Assembly: GCA_934133005.1 (NCBI GenBank)
Contig: CAKPAI010000004.1
Location: forward strand, 87,489-151,488
Reading direction: 5' to 3'
DNA length: 64,000 nt
Source: an uncultured Clostridia bacterium
Lineage (GTDB): Bacteria; Bacillota; Clostridia; TANB77; CAG-508
The notes beneath the pieces were generated by a model that was not told the DNA's origin, did not search any database, and was given only the letters and a program-made list of their open reading frames with translations. Positions within the stretch are counted from its first letter, which is position 1, and every line of letters begins with the position of its first letter. Shown here piece by piece: positions 1 to 9,556 of the stretch. The translations under genes and the position numbers were made by a program.

Positions 1-2
1 GC

Positions 3-3000
3 ATTGATTATCAAGATTCATGGGGATATTTATCAACAAAAGTAATTGTGGATAAACAAGGATTACTAACAAACTTTCCATGGGAACTTCCTTTAGGAGC
101 AACTTTAACAATTCCTGCTGCACATACTTGCGCTAATGCTGCAAAAGGTGAAACTTGGATGGATTTTGATAAAAATCAAGGAAGCTATTTTAATGGTGGT
201 GGAACAGATTCAAGTACAAATTACTATAGCTATGGAAAAGGAGATGCATATTATTATCTAACAACTTATAATAATACTGCAATGATTCAAACTGGACATA
301 GTAACTGTAATTCAACAGAAGATGAAAGAAAGGTTTTAGCAAATACACTATTTTATTTAAAACAATTAACATCAACGACTTCTATAACAGACAACTCTTC
401 ACAAGATTTAGCTGCACCAAATGTGCCAATAGCAAAATTTATCAGAAAAGAACAAAAATATATAAGTTTTTCAGCAACAGATAACGGAACGCCATATTCA
501 TTTTATGTTGAAGCATATAACAAATCAGACTATAAAAATGTAATAAGTACTTCAAATATAAGCACAGAGTCAGTTGCAACAGGAATAAAAGGATATTATT
601 ATGTAATTGATGATAATGAAGTAAATGATTTTGCTATAGAAAATGCACAATTCACAACAGAAAAAGTTGAAATCGATAACAGCTATATAGGAAAATATGT
701 TCATGTAAGAGCAATAGATAATGCTGGAAATATTGGACCTGTAGGACATGAACAAATTGAAGGACAAGTAACTTTAGATAAAACAGCTAAATGGGTAGAT
801 GCTCAAAATGCAATTGCAGAAATAACATTAGATGTAAATGTAAAAGAGGATGAGCAAAACAAACCATTAGATGTTATTATAGTACAAGACGTTTCTGGCT
901 CAATGTCTGGATCAAGAATGACATTAAGTAAAGGAGCATTAACAGATTTTTCAAATAAATTGTATGAAGCAGCACCAGATAGTAGAATAGCATTAGTGTC
1001 ATTTGAAAGTAGTGGTCATATTGTATGTGGTTTTACAAATGCGAATAATAAAAGTTCTTTAATAAGTGGAATAAATTCTTTAAGGGCGTCAGGAGGAACT
1101 GATTATTCTGCTGGACTTCAAAAAGCAATTGATTTAATAAATAATAGTGGAAATAAAAAGAGAGATACATATATACTATTTGTAAGTGATGGTGAACCAA
1201 ATAGTAATGGTTCTGGAAGTGCCGAAGCAAGAAAATTAAAAGCAATGGGCAATGTTACAACTTATGGAATAGGAATACAAATTTCTTCGGGAACACAAAT
1301 TAAAAATATTTGTGGAAATGAAAACTACTACTCAATAAATTCAGATTCCGATTATCAAAAAGTATATACAAATATATTTAAAGATATTGTAAGTTACACA
1401 AATGAAAATATTACATGTGTAGATACTATTTCAAAATACTTTAAGGTTGCAGATGGACAAAATTTAGGAAGCAATGTAACTGTAAATAATAATGAAGTAG
1501 TATGGAATATTGGTTCAATGAGAAGTGGAAACAATTCTCTAAAAATAAAAGTTCAACTTAAAGATGAGTATAGATATAGTGAGAAAGATATAAACGCATG
1601 GTATGAAACAAATGATAAAGCAGAATTAACATACATGGAACATGAGCTTATGACAGACTATAAAGAATGGCATAAGATTACTACAAAGACTCCAATACTA
1701 AATTATATTTATACGCCAGAAATAATAAATATAAAGGTTGAGGAAAACAATGCTTCGCATGGTATAGAATATTTTGGATTATTTACAGACGAAAATAGTA
1801 CAAAAACAAATATAATAAGAAGCATAAACTATGCAGAAGCAAATAATACAACATTTTCAGTATTACCAAGAGATAATTATTATTTATACATGGTAGATAG
1901 CGAAGGAAATAAATTAAAAGATAGTCATTTATGGTATTATGAAATTACTTCTTTAGAAGGAAATATTATTCAGGTAAAAAACGGATTTAGAATTACAAAT
2001 ACTCCAATATGTACAATAACGCAAAGTTCTCCAAAGAAACCAAATGTAACAAATGACATATTAACTGTAAAAAATAGTAAAAATTCAATAAATCTAAAGA
2101 GAATCTGGTTAACTATTGCAGGAAATGTATGGAATGACAAAAATAAGGATGGAAGAAATGGCGGAAGTACTGATGAGGCAATGGAGAATATAATTGTTGT
2201 TCTACATTCACAAACTGAATCTGGAGATAAAACTTTATCTACAAAAACTGATAATAAAGGTGATTACAAATTTGAACAAGTAGATATTGCATATCCAAAC
2301 TATGTGGAATTTAAGTACAACGGTGCATATTATATGCCAACTATATACAAAGCAAGTGGAGTAAATTGGAACAATTCTTCTAAAGTAGTAGAGAACATAA
2401 ATGACAGAAGAAATTTCAATAATAAATTTGGAATAATTACAAATAAGACTAACTCTTATACTAGGAATGAACTTGTAAGTAAGGGTGTAATAGATAGATT
2501 TGGTAATGTAATGAAGAATAATTACAGTGACGAAACGGGTTATGCAAATGAATGTATAATCTCAGCATATACAGGACACAACCAAAATGATATCTTTTAT
2601 CAAGATTTATATGTTACAGAAAATACAAGAGCTGATTTAGGATTTAATAATTATGACTTTACACAATATATAAATCTAGGATTAATAGATAGACAAGAAG
2701 CTGATATTGCTATAACAGAAGATATATTCTCGGTAACAGCAACTATTAATGGAAAGAGAGAAGATTATTCATATAACAACAAATGGAGTTACAAAACAAC
2801 AAGCATATATGAAATTGATGAAAGAGTATCAAGAGGATATTATACAAATAATTATACAAGGGAAATATATAAATCTGACTATGATTATACAGGACAAAAT
2901 CCTTTGGACATATATGTTACATACCAACTTGCAGTAAAAAATCAATCTGATGAAATTGCAATAGTTGCAAATGAAATAGTAAACTATTATGATGAAGATT

Positions 3001-5129
3001 ATAGTTTCTATGATATTTACCTAGGATATGATAACGGAAATAGAGTTAATGTAGATAACCTATTTGAAGTTGGAGAAACAAGTAAATACAGTGAAACAAA
3101 AAATATACCAGGTTATAAGAATCTATATATAAGAAATGAAGAAAACAAAATAAAAATAACTGCTGGTGGAGAATGCTATATTTATGTAACATTTAAAGTT
3201 GACAGAGATGAACATCTAAAAATAGAGCATGCAAAAGCAAGTGTTGTAGAGCTAAATGCATATTCAACATATTACTATGTAGATAATGCACCAAACAAAA
3301 ATAATCCTAATACACAAAAAGATTATGAAGTTGGAGAGATTGCAGGAATAATAGATATTGACTCTGTACCAGGAAGTGTTAATACATCTAAAATTAGTAC
3401 AACTAATAAAGAAACTATGCTTTCAGGAAAAAGCAGTAATGAACTAAAGAATGAATATAAAATGGAAGATGATACTGATTTTGCACCAAGTTTAAAAATT
3501 GCATATGAATTCCAAGGTCAAATATTAGAAAGAAAAGTACAAGGAACAGTATGGGAAGAAAACAGAGACAAAACAGTAGATTATTCTCAAATTGGAAATG
3601 GTACACTTGATGAAAATGAAAATAAAATAGAAGGTGTAACTGTTGAATTAGTAAAAGTTAGCAACAACGAAGTTGTAAATAGTTGTAAATCGGACGAAAA
3701 TGGAGCATATGTAATTAATGGCTTCATACCAGATGAATATTATGTAAGATTTGTATACGGTAAAGATGGCGGAAAATATAATGGACAAGATTATAAATCT
3801 ACAATATATCATCAAGATGGATTTGATATTCAAAATCCAGATACCAATAATAGATACAATCTAAAGGAAGCAAATGATACTACATTAAGAGAATCTGATG
3901 CAAGAGATTTAAATGGCGATACAGGAATTATTGGAACAAGACAATATGTAAATAATTATTGTAATAACCAAGGAAATGGTGTTACAAATAAACTTGCAAC
4001 AATGCTTAGTGAAGAAACAAGTGAAGAGTTTAAAAATAATGTTTATATGACGGCAAAATCTGGCTTAATAGATATACAAGTGGAATATGATAGAACAGAA
4101 AGTAAAACTTCAACGATTGGATCAAATAATATAGGAAACGGAAATTATGATTTATCAGGTTTCTACAAATTAGAAAATCTAGATTTTGGATTGGTTGAAA
4201 GACCAAAGAGCCAGTTAGAATTAACAGTAGAACTTGCAAATGTAAAAGTTATTTTATCAAATGGTCAAATTCTATTTGATGCATCTGGACAAGCAACAAA
4301 TGTTATGTGGATAGCAAAAGACAAAAATACAAGTTACTATGAAGGAAACTTTATGAAAATACCAACTGTAAGGACCTACAATAATGGTCAAATTGTAGTA
4401 ACTATGGATAAAGAAATCATGCATGGTGCAACAGTTCAACTAACTTACAAATTTGAAATAAAGAATATTGGTGAAGTAGATTATTATGACACTAAATTCT
4501 ACTACTTAGGTGTTGAGGATAGACCATATACATCAAGTACAGTAAATATAGCTGATACTAATATTGTTACAACGAGTGCTAATACTGTAATAAGTTATGT
4601 TGGAACACAACTTACAGATGACGGAAATGCAACAAGAAATAACCTTCAATTCATGAAAGACTCAAATGAAGAATGGGATGTTATATCAATGAATGAAATA
4701 ATGAGGGAAAACCTAATTGATGAAAGAAATTGGGAAGATGCAAAAAAATATGCAACTATAATAAAAACAGATAAGCTAAACCCTAAATTAATTCCAATCT
4801 TAGTAAATGAAGAAAAAGGAACAACAACAAGCAAAGTAATGCTAGTTGAAACTATAACACCACAAACTTCAGATGATGACAGAACATACAATTGTATGGC
4901 TGAGATTATAAAAACAAATAATGATGTAGGTAGAAAAATGGCATACTCAGTTGTGGGTAACCAAAGCCCAGTAAAACAACCACAAGAAGTTGATGCAGAT
5001 TCTGCAGAAAACATGGTAATATTACCTCCATTTGGACAAAATACAATGTATTATGTATTAGGAACGATTGTAGGAATTATACTAATAATAGGAGTGGTAG
5101 GTGTAATCTTAGTGATTAAGCGTAAATAA
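3..5129 (+). CDS. Giant VWA-domain surface protein with SdrD B-like repeats, 5' end outside window
   Basis: The reading frame is open to the left edge, so the gene is 5'-truncated by the window; the in-frame GTG at 48 is not a convincing start. A von Willebrand factor A domain runs from about 870 to 1400 with a MIDAS motif DVSGSMSG (from 888), a later GGTD and a VSDGE motif, which bind a divalent metal in adhesins. Two segments resemble SdrD B-like/Cna_B modules (near 2115, GNVWNDKNKDG; near 3540, GTVWEENRD). The C-terminus has a hydrophobic helix (about 5046-5115) and a short KRK tail, preceded by LPPFG, a loose relative of an LPXTG sorting signal. Likely a cell-wall- or membrane-anchored adhesin. 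The ligand is unknown. Domain calls are from motifs only; the substrate of the N-terminal part is not recognisable. Confidence 0.8.
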   Translation: MDYQDSWGYLSTKVIVDKQGLLTNFPWELPLGATLTIPAAHTCANAAKGETWMDFDKNQGSYFNGGGTDSSTNYYSYGKGDAYYYLTTYNNTAMIQTGHSNCNSTEDERKVLANTLFYLKQLTSTTSITDNSSQDLAAPNVPIAKFIRKEQKYISFSATDNGTPYSFYVEAYNKSDYKNVISTSNISTESVATGIKGYYYVIDDNEVNDFAIENAQFTTEKVEIDNSYIGKYVHVRAIDNAGNIGPVGHEQIEGQVTLDKTAKWVDAQNAIAEITLDVNVKEDEQNKPLDVIIVQDVSGSMSGSRMTLSKGALTDFSNKLYEAAPDSRIALVSFESSGHIVCGFTNANNKSSLISGINSLRASGGTDYSAGLQKAIDLINNSGNKKRDTYILFVSDGEPNSNGSGSAEARKLKAMGNVTTYGIGIQISSGTQIKNICGNENYYSINSDSDYQKVYTNIFKDIVSYTNENITCVDTISKYFKVADGQNLGSNVTVNNNEVVWNIGSMRSGNNSLKIKVQLKDEYRYSEKDINAWYETNDKAELTYMEHELMTDYKEWHKITTKTPILNYIYTPEIINIKVEENNASHGIEYFGLFTDENSTKTNIIRSINYAEANNTTFSVLPRDNYYLYMVDSEGNKLKDSHLWYYEITSLEGNIIQVKNGFRITNTPICTITQSSPKKPNVTNDILTVKNSKNSINLKRIWLTIAGNVWNDKNKDGRNGGSTDEAMENIIVVLHSQTESGDKTLSTKTDNKGDYKFEQVDIAYPNYVEFKYNGAYYMPTIYKASGVNWNNSSKVVENINDRRNFNNKFGIITNKTNSYTRNELVSKGVIDRFGNVMKNNYSDETGYANECIISAYTGHNQNDIFYQDLYVTENTRADLGFNNYDFTQYINLGLIDRQEADIAITEDIFSVTATINGKREDYSYNNKWSYKTTSIYEIDERVSRGYYTNNYTREIYKSDYDYTGQNPLDIYVTYQLAVKNQSDEIAIVANEIVNYYDEDYSFYDIYLGYDNGNRVNVDNLFEVGETSKYSETKNIPGYKNLYIRNEENKIKITAGGECYIYVTFKVDRDEHLKIEHAKASVVELNAYSTYYYVDNAPNKNNPNTQKDYEVGEIAGIIDIDSVPGSVNTSKISTTNKETMLSGKSSNELKNEYKMEDDTDFAPSLKIAYEFQGQILERKVQGTVWEENRDKTVDYSQIGNGTLDENENKIEGVTVELVKVSNNEVVNSCKSDENGAYVINGFIPDEYYVRFVYGKDGGKYNGQDYKSTIYHQDGFDIQNPDTNNRYNLKEANDTTLRESDARDLNGDTGIIGTRQYVNNYCNNQGNGVTNKLATMLSEETSEEFKNNVYMTAKSGLIDIQVEYDRTESKTSTIGSNNIGNGNYDLSGFYKLENLDFGLVERPKSQLELTVELANVKVILSNGQILFDASGQATNVMWIAKDKNTSYYEGNFMKIPTVRTYNNGQIVVTMDKEIMHGATVQLTYKFEIKNIGEVDYYDTKFYYLGVEDRPYTSSTVNIADTNIVTTSANTVISYVGTQLTDDGNATRNNLQFMKDSNEEWDVISMNEIMRENLIDERNWEDAKKYATIIKTDKLNPKLIPILVNEEKGTTTSKVMLVETITPQTSDDDRTYNCMAEIIKTNNDVGRKMAYSVVGNQSPVKQPQEVDADSAENMVILPPFGQNTMYYVLGTIVGIILIIGVVGVILVIKRK

Positions 5130-5138
5130 AACTAGAAG

Positions 5139-5168
5139 TTGGGGAGCTAAAGGCTCTCCAATTCTTAA
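5139..5168 (+). terminator. Weak hairpin terminator after the surface protein gene
   Basis: Nine-base-pair stem, TTGGGGAGC paired with GCTCTCCAA (one G-U), five-base loop, followed only by a short TTCTT, so it may terminate inefficiently. Confidence 0.45.
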
Positions 5169-5186
5169 AAAAATCCAAAAGTAGTA

Positions 5187-5216
5187 TTGACAAAGAAGGT
5201 TACGGTGGTTTATAAT
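5187..5216 (+). promoter_or_regulatory. Sigma-A promoter of rpsU
   Basis: TTGACA (5187-5192) and TATAAT (5211-5216) are separated by 18 bases. The leader then carries a small hairpin (GTGTAA at 5224 pairing with TTACAC at 5234) and a strong GGAAGGAGGGG ribosome binding site before the ATG at 5299. Confidence 0.85.
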
Positions 5217-5298
5217 AGTAAACGTGTAAAAACTTACACATAGAAGGATAATAATTCCAGACGAATGCAATAGATGCACCGGAAGGAGGGGAATATAG

Positions 5299-5469
5299 AT
5301 GTCAGAAGTTAAAGTAAATAATGGAAATATAGAAGATGCCTTAAAAAGATTTAAAAGACAATGCGCTAGAAATGGAGTATTACAAGAGGTACGTAAAAGA
5401 GAACATTATGAAAAACCTAGTGTAAAAAGAAAGAAAAAGTCAGAGGCAGCTAGAAAGAGAAAATTTTAA
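5299..5469 (+). CDS. rpsU: 30S ribosomal protein S21
   Basis: This 56-residue basic protein shows the bS21 pattern: MSEVKVNNGN, then DALKRFKRQCARNG, and a Lys/Arg-rich tail KKKSEAARKRKF. bS21 binds the 30S platform and assists initiation. It has its own sigma-A promoter and its own terminator, and yqeY follows directly, the usual rpsU-yqeY neighbourhood in Firmicutes. The start is fixed by the GGAAGGAGGGG site 8 bases upstream. Confidence 0.95.
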   Translation: MSEVKVNNGNIEDALKRFKRQCARNGVLQEVRKREHYEKPSVKRKKKSEAARKRKF

Positions 5470-5485
5470 TTTAAAATAAAAGAAA

Positions 5486-5538
5486 AGAGGCGTTTTTTAA
5501 AATATTTATATTTTATTAAAACGTCTCTAAGTTTTTTT
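5486..5538 (+). terminator. Rho-independent terminator between rpsU and yqeY
   Basis: AGAGGCGTTTT pairs with AAAACGTCTCT across an AT-rich loop and is followed by seven T residues. yqeY starts 15 bases later, so read-through may feed it. Confidence 0.8.
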
Positions 5539-5553
5539 GAAGGGAGAAAGAAT

Positions 5554-5994
5554 ATGTTAAAAGAAAAATTATTAGAAGATTTAAAATCAGCAATGAAGGA
5601 GAAAAATGTAAATAAGAAAAATGCTGTACAAATGGTAAGAACAGCAATCTTACAAACAGAAAAAGATAATGGAGTAGAAGTAACTGATGAACAAATAATA
5701 GATATCATGGCAAAAGAGGTAAAAAAGAGAAAAGATAGCATTGCAGATTTTGAAAAAGCACAAAGACAAGACTTAATAGATCAAATTAATGATGAAATAG
5801 CAGCATTAGAAGTATATTTACCAAAGCAGTTAACAGATGATGAATTAGAAACAAAAATAAAGGCAATAATAGAAAAAGTAGATGCTAAGGATATAAAAGA
5901 CTTAGGAAAAGTAATGAAAGAAGCAAAAACAGAAATTGGTGCACAAGCAGATGGAAGAAGAATAAATGAAACTGTAAGAAAGCTACTTTCATAA
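5554..5994 (+). CDS. yqeY: YqeY/GatB-related domain protein
   Basis: A 146-residue protein of the full family length. It has the YqeY features LLEDLKSAMKEKN, a central run VKKRKDSIADFEKA, LPKQLTDDEL, and a C-terminal GRRINETVRKLL. The family resembles the tail domain of the amidotransferase subunit GatB and is thought to contact tRNA; the cellular role is not settled. An AAGGGAGAAAG site precedes the ATG. It sits between rpsU and the M16 peptidase pair and may be co-transcribed with rpsU through the leaky intervening terminator. Confidence 0.9.
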   Translation: MLKEKLLEDLKSAMKEKNVNKKNAVQMVRTAILQTEKDNGVEVTDEQIIDIMAKEVKKRKDSIADFEKAQRQDLIDQINDEIAALEVYLPKQLTDDELETKIKAIIEKVDAKDIKDLGKVMKEAKTEIGAQADGRRINETVRKLLS

Positions 5995-6021
5995 AAGTTA
6001 TAAACAAAAGGAGGACAATGT

Positions 6022-7305
6022 GTGGATAAGCTAACTGAATTTGAATTAAAAGAAGGAATTAAGCTACATTGTATAAATACAGAAAATAAATTTAAAACAA
6101 ACTTAATATCAGTGTTTTTAACAAGCGATTTATCAAAAGAATCAATAACTAAAAAAGCATTATTACTTTCAGTGCTAAGAAGAGGCGATAATGTATTAAA
6201 AAGTCAGAATGAAATAAACAAAAAATTAGAGGATTTATATGGCGCAGAACTAGACTGTGGTGTTGATAAAAACGGAGATAATCATGTATCAAAATTTTAT
6301 ATGGAAACATTAAACGATAAATATACATTAAATACTACAAATGTACTTAAAGAAAGCATTGATGTATTATTTGATATAATATTAAATCCAATTATAGAAA
6401 ACGGGAAATTTAAAGAAGAATATTTTTGGGGCGAAAAAGAAAATCTAAAGCAAATAATAGAGGCTAGAAAAGACAATAAAAGAGCATACAGTACAATAAG
6501 ATGTATAGAAGAAATGTATAAAGATGAGCCATATGGACTATATAAATATGGTTATATAGAAGATTTAGAAAAAATAACTAATGAAGATTTATATAAAACT
6601 TATAATGAACTTATAAATAATGCTAAAATAGATATATTTGTATCTGGAAATATTGATGAAGAAGTAGTAAAAGAATTAATAAGTAAAAAAATAGATAAAC
6701 TAAATGCAAGAAATTATAAAATAAAAAAATCTAGCAATAATGTTGAACAAACTAAGACTAAAACAATAATTGAAAGAACAAATGTAGCTCAAGGAAATCT
6801 TAATATCGGAATGAAATTTAATTCAAAGTCACAAAAAGATAATATAAATGCAGCAGTGTATAATGCTGTGCTTGGCGGTGGTGCAAATTCAAAATTATTC
6901 CAAAATGTAAGAGAAAAAGCAAGTTTGGCATATTCAGCAGGATCAATGTATATAAAAACAAAAGATGCAATGATAATAAAGTGTGGAATAGATCCTGAAA
7001 ACTATGAAAAAACACTAGATATTGTAAAAAAACAGTTAGAAGATATGCAAGATGGAAAATTTACTTTAGAAGATATTGAAAAAGCAGTTGAATTAATTGT
7101 GGCAAGTTATAAATCAATGCAGGACGAGCAAGACTCAGAGATAACATATTACTTTACAAAAGAGTTAAATCAAGATAATATGTCTGTAAATGATTATATT
7201 GAAACTATTAAAAAAGTTAGTAAGGAAGATATAATAGGTATTGCTAAAAAAATAAAAATTAGCACAATTTACTTTTTAACAAAGGAGGAAAATGCTAATG
7301 AATAA
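6022..7305 (+). CDS. M16 peptidase-like protein, YmfF type (non-catalytic partner)
   Basis: The start is GTG at 6022, eight bases after AAAGGAGG. The protein has 427 residues and the two-half architecture of the M16 (pitrilysin) family. The zinc motif HXXEH is absent in the N-terminal half, where KALLLSVLRRGDN stands at the equivalent place. The second half keeps the usual GGGANSKLFQNVREKASLAYSA type of sequence. It overlaps the next gene, which does have the zinc site. Such YmfF/YmfH-like pairs are common in Firmicutes and resemble the inactive and active subunits of a heteromeric peptidase. The pairing is an inference from context; the substrate is unknown. Confidence 0.85.
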   Translation: MDKLTEFELKEGIKLHCINTENKFKTNLISVFLTSDLSKESITKKALLLSVLRRGDNVLKSQNEINKKLEDLYGAELDCGVDKNGDNHVSKFYMETLNDKYTLNTTNVLKESIDVLFDIILNPIIENGKFKEEYFWGEKENLKQIIEARKDNKRAYSTIRCIEEMYKDEPYGLYKYGYIEDLEKITNEDLYKTYNELINNAKIDIFVSGNIDEEVVKELISKKIDKLNARNYKIKKSSNNVEQTKTKTIIERTNVAQGNLNIGMKFNSKSQKDNINAAVYNAVLGGGANSKLFQNVREKASLAYSAGSMYIKTKDAMIIKCGIDPENYEKTLDIVKKQLEDMQDGKFTLEDIEKAVELIVASYKSMQDEQDSEITYYFTKELNQDNMSVNDYIETIKKVSKEDIIGIAKKIKISTIYFLTKEENANE

Positions 7306-8575
7306 AATTGAAAATGCAAAAATAAAAGAAGTATGTTATGAAGAGGTATTACCTAATGGACTTAGAGTAATGATAGTTCCTAAAAAAGGAATAGAAAAGA
7401 AATATATAATTTGGGCCACAAGGTTTGGTTCGATAGACAATACATTTATAGATCAAGAAAGTGGAGAAAAAGTAAATGTGCCAGATGGAATAGCTCATTT
7501 CCTAGAGCATAAAATGTTTGAACAAAAAAATGGAGTAGATAGTTTATATAAACTTATGGCACTTGGAATTGATGCAAATGCTTATACTACAAATGACCAT
7601 ACAGCATATTTATTTGAGTGTAGTGATCATTTCTATGAAGGTTTGGATGAACTTATGGACTATGTTCAAAATCCATACTATACAGATCAAAATGTTGAAA
7701 AGGAAAAAGGAATAATTGGTCAAGAAATAAGAATGTATGATGATGATCCATCATGGCAATTATATATAAATACTATGGATTGTTTATATAAAAATAACCC
7801 GATAAAAATTGATATAGCAGGAACACAGGAAACAATTGCTCCAATAAACCCACAAATGTTATATACTTGCTACAACAATTTTTACCATCCAAGTAATATG
7901 GTACTTGTTGTAGTTGGTGATTTTGAACCAAAAGAATTATTAGAAGAGATAAAAAAGAGACTTATACCAAAAGAAAAAAGAGCTGAAATTAAAAGAATTT
8001 ATCCAGAAGAACCAAGTATGATAAATAAAAAAGAAAAAGAGGTTTCTATGGATGTAAGTCAGCCTTTGTTTATGATAGGAGTAAAAGTAGATAGCAATAT
8101 AGAATCTAAAGAAAAAGTAAAGGAACATATAGCCATAGAAATTATATTAAATATGTTACTTGGAAAAAGTTCAAAATTATTTGATGAACTTTATGAGAAA
8201 AATTTATTACTAGATGAACCTTCTATGGAATTTGAATTCTCAAAAGAATATGCACATATTTTAATATGTGCACAGTCTAAAAATCCCAAAGAAGTGTATA
8301 ATAAAATTTTGGATGAAATCAAAAAATTAAAAGAATCGGGAATAAATGAAGCTGATTTTGAAAGAATAAAGAAAAAAATATATGGAGATTATGTTATTGA
8401 ATATAACAATGTCGGTAGCATTGGAAGGATGTTTGTATCAGATTCAATAAAAGGAATAAATAGTTTTGACTATATAAATGAATTTGATGATGTTGATGAA
8501 GAATACACAAAGAAAATTTTAGAAAATGTATTTGATGAAAGCAAAACAGTTATATCTATAGTCAATCCAGTTTAA
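7298..8575 (+). CDS. M16 zinc metallopeptidase, YmfH type (catalytic)
   Basis: The inverted zinc-binding motif HFLEH is present (near 7496), followed by the downstream Glu region EKEKGIIGQEIRMYDD, as expected for an active pitrilysin-family peptidase. Two ATG codons, 7292 and 7298, are in frame; 7298 lies nine bases from AAAGGAGG (7281-7288) and is preferred, while 7292 is only three bases away. The gene overlaps its inactive-looking partner by 8 bases from this start, which suggests translational coupling. Length, 425 residues, fits the family. The substrate cannot be predicted. Confidence 0.88.
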   Translation: MNKIENAKIKEVCYEEVLPNGLRVMIVPKKGIEKKYIIWATRFGSIDNTFIDQESGEKVNVPDGIAHFLEHKMFEQKNGVDSLYKLMALGIDANAYTTNDHTAYLFECSDHFYEGLDELMDYVQNPYYTDQNVEKEKGIIGQEIRMYDDDPSWQLYINTMDCLYKNNPIKIDIAGTQETIAPINPQMLYTCYNNFYHPSNMVLVVVGDFEPKELLEEIKKRLIPKEKRAEIKRIYPEEPSMINKKEKEVSMDVSQPLFMIGVKVDSNIESKEKVKEHIAIEIILNMLLGKSSKLFDELYEKNLLLDEPSMEFEFSKEYAHILICAQSKNPKEVYNKILDEIKKLKESGINEADFERIKKKIYGDYVIEYNNVGSIGRMFVSDSIKGINSFDYINEFDDVDEEYTKKILENVFDESKTVISIVNPV

Positions 8576-8587
8576 ATAAACTAATAG

Positions 8588-8618
8588 TCTAATGTCTAAA
8601 AAGGACATTAGATTTTTT
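8588..8618 (+). terminator. Rho-independent terminator of the M16 pair
   Basis: TCTAATGTC pairs perfectly with GACATTAGA around a seven-base loop and is followed by TTTTTTAT. Confidence 0.9.
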
Positions 8619-8780
8619 ATATAAGAATAAAAAGATTAATATGAAATTTTTGCTGTCGAAAAATGTAGAAAAGTTAAGCATAAGGAATAAAAATATAAAA
8701 AATACCAAAATATAGTAAAAAAAATTTACTTTATGACATACGAAAATACGCTAAAAAGCTTGATAAATAAAGAAAAAACG

Positions 8781-8809
8781 TTGACGAAAAAGAAAGAATA
8801 TGGTAATCT
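8781..8809 (+). promoter_or_regulatory. Sigma-A promoter of the Spo0E-like gene
   Basis: TTGACG (8781-8786), 17-base spacer, TAATCT (8804-8809). An exact match to the Spo0A box TGTCGAA lies further upstream at 8654-8660. The rest of 8619-8780 is AT-rich with no gene visible. Confidence 0.6.
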
Positions 8810-8878
8810 ATCTATAGAAAAAAGAAACAAAAAGAGGAAAGTTTTTAGAAAGGGGAAACAGCGAAAGCTGAGAAAAAT

Positions 8879-9019
8879 ATGTTAGATAACGAAATATGTA
8901 AATTAAGAGAAAAATTAAATAATAGCATATTAAATGGGGACGATTATTCAATAACATATAAACTAAGTGTAGAACTAGATGAATTAATTGCACAGTATTA
9001 TAGAGAAAGCAAAGCTTAA
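8879..9019 (+). CDS. Spo0E-like aspartyl-phosphate phosphatase
   Basis: A 46-residue protein whose second half reads YKLSVELDELIAQYY. This matches the Spo0E family signature S-x-E-L-D followed by a hydrophobic helix ending in aromatic residues. Spo0E proteins dephosphorylate Spo0A-P and delay sporulation. The reading frame has a stop 31 bases upstream of this ATG and no other start, so the start is fixed. A hairpin CAGC-GAAA-GCTG (8859-8870) separates the AAAGGGG site from the ATG. It lies directly upstream of the secretion locus. The family assignment is from the motif; the target protein is an inference. Confidence 0.8.
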   Translation: MLDNEICKLREKLNNSILNGDDYSITYKLSVELDELIAQYYRESKA

Positions 9020-9053
9020 AATTGGACATGGAGTATAAATTTTCAAAAAAATA

Positions 9054-9082
9054 TTGACTTATTTTTTGATATTATTTATAAT
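9054..9082 (+). promoter_or_regulatory. Sigma-A promoter of the secretion locus, with a downstream Spo0A-box match
   Basis: TTGACT (9054-9059), 17-base spacer, TATAAT (9077-9082). TGTCGAA, the Spo0A-box consensus, occupies 9100-9106, downstream of the expected start point and just before the ribosome binding site. If functional it would repress. Confidence 0.7.
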
Positions 9083-9120
9083 TAAAGTATTAGAGAAAAT
9101 GTCGAAAAGTAGGTGATTAT

Positions 9121-9492
9121 ATGAAAAAATTAAAGATAACAGTTTTACTTATAAATTTAATATTACTAACAATAAACTGTATAGCACTTACTTCATATGC
9201 AGCTGGAACAGGTATAATAGATCCAGACAAAGTTGTAAATAACCTAAATATTGAAACTCCAGCAGAACTTACTACAAAAGTAAATAATGTTTTAGGAACA
9301 ATACAAGTAATTGGTACAGTAATTTCTGTAGTTGCGATAATAGTAATAGGAATTAAGTACATGACAGGAAGTGTTGAATCTAAGGCATCATATAAAAAGG
9401 TTATGATACCATACATCGTAGGAGCATTTTTAATATTTGGAATAAGTAATATAGTACCGGTATTATATAATATATTTAAAGGACTAGAATAA
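9121..9492 (+). CDS. VirB2/TrbC-like pilin, copy 1
   Basis: A 123-residue protein with a signal peptide ending near SYA (residues 25-27), a mature N-terminal stretch of about 30 residues, and two hydrophobic helices at roughly 60-80 and 92-115. The helices flank a short charged loop SVESKASYKK. This two-helix layout with IGIKYMTGS and MIPYIVGA is typical of TrbC/VirB2-like subunits of type IV secretion systems. It is the first of three related genes and closest to copy 3. Expression should start from the promoter at 9054-9082. The pilin or channel role is inferred from family and neighbours. Confidence 0.8.
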   Translation: MKKLKITVLLINLILLTINCIALTSYAAGTGIIDPDKVVNNLNIETPAELTTKVNNVLGTIQVIGTVISVVAIIVIGIKYMTGSVESKASYKKVMIPYIVGAFLIFGISNIVPVLYNIFKGLE

Positions 9493-9556
9493 ACAACAAT
9501 ATAGGGAAAACTTGAAAAAAAATAATATATGTTGTATAATAAAAAGGGGTAGTTAT

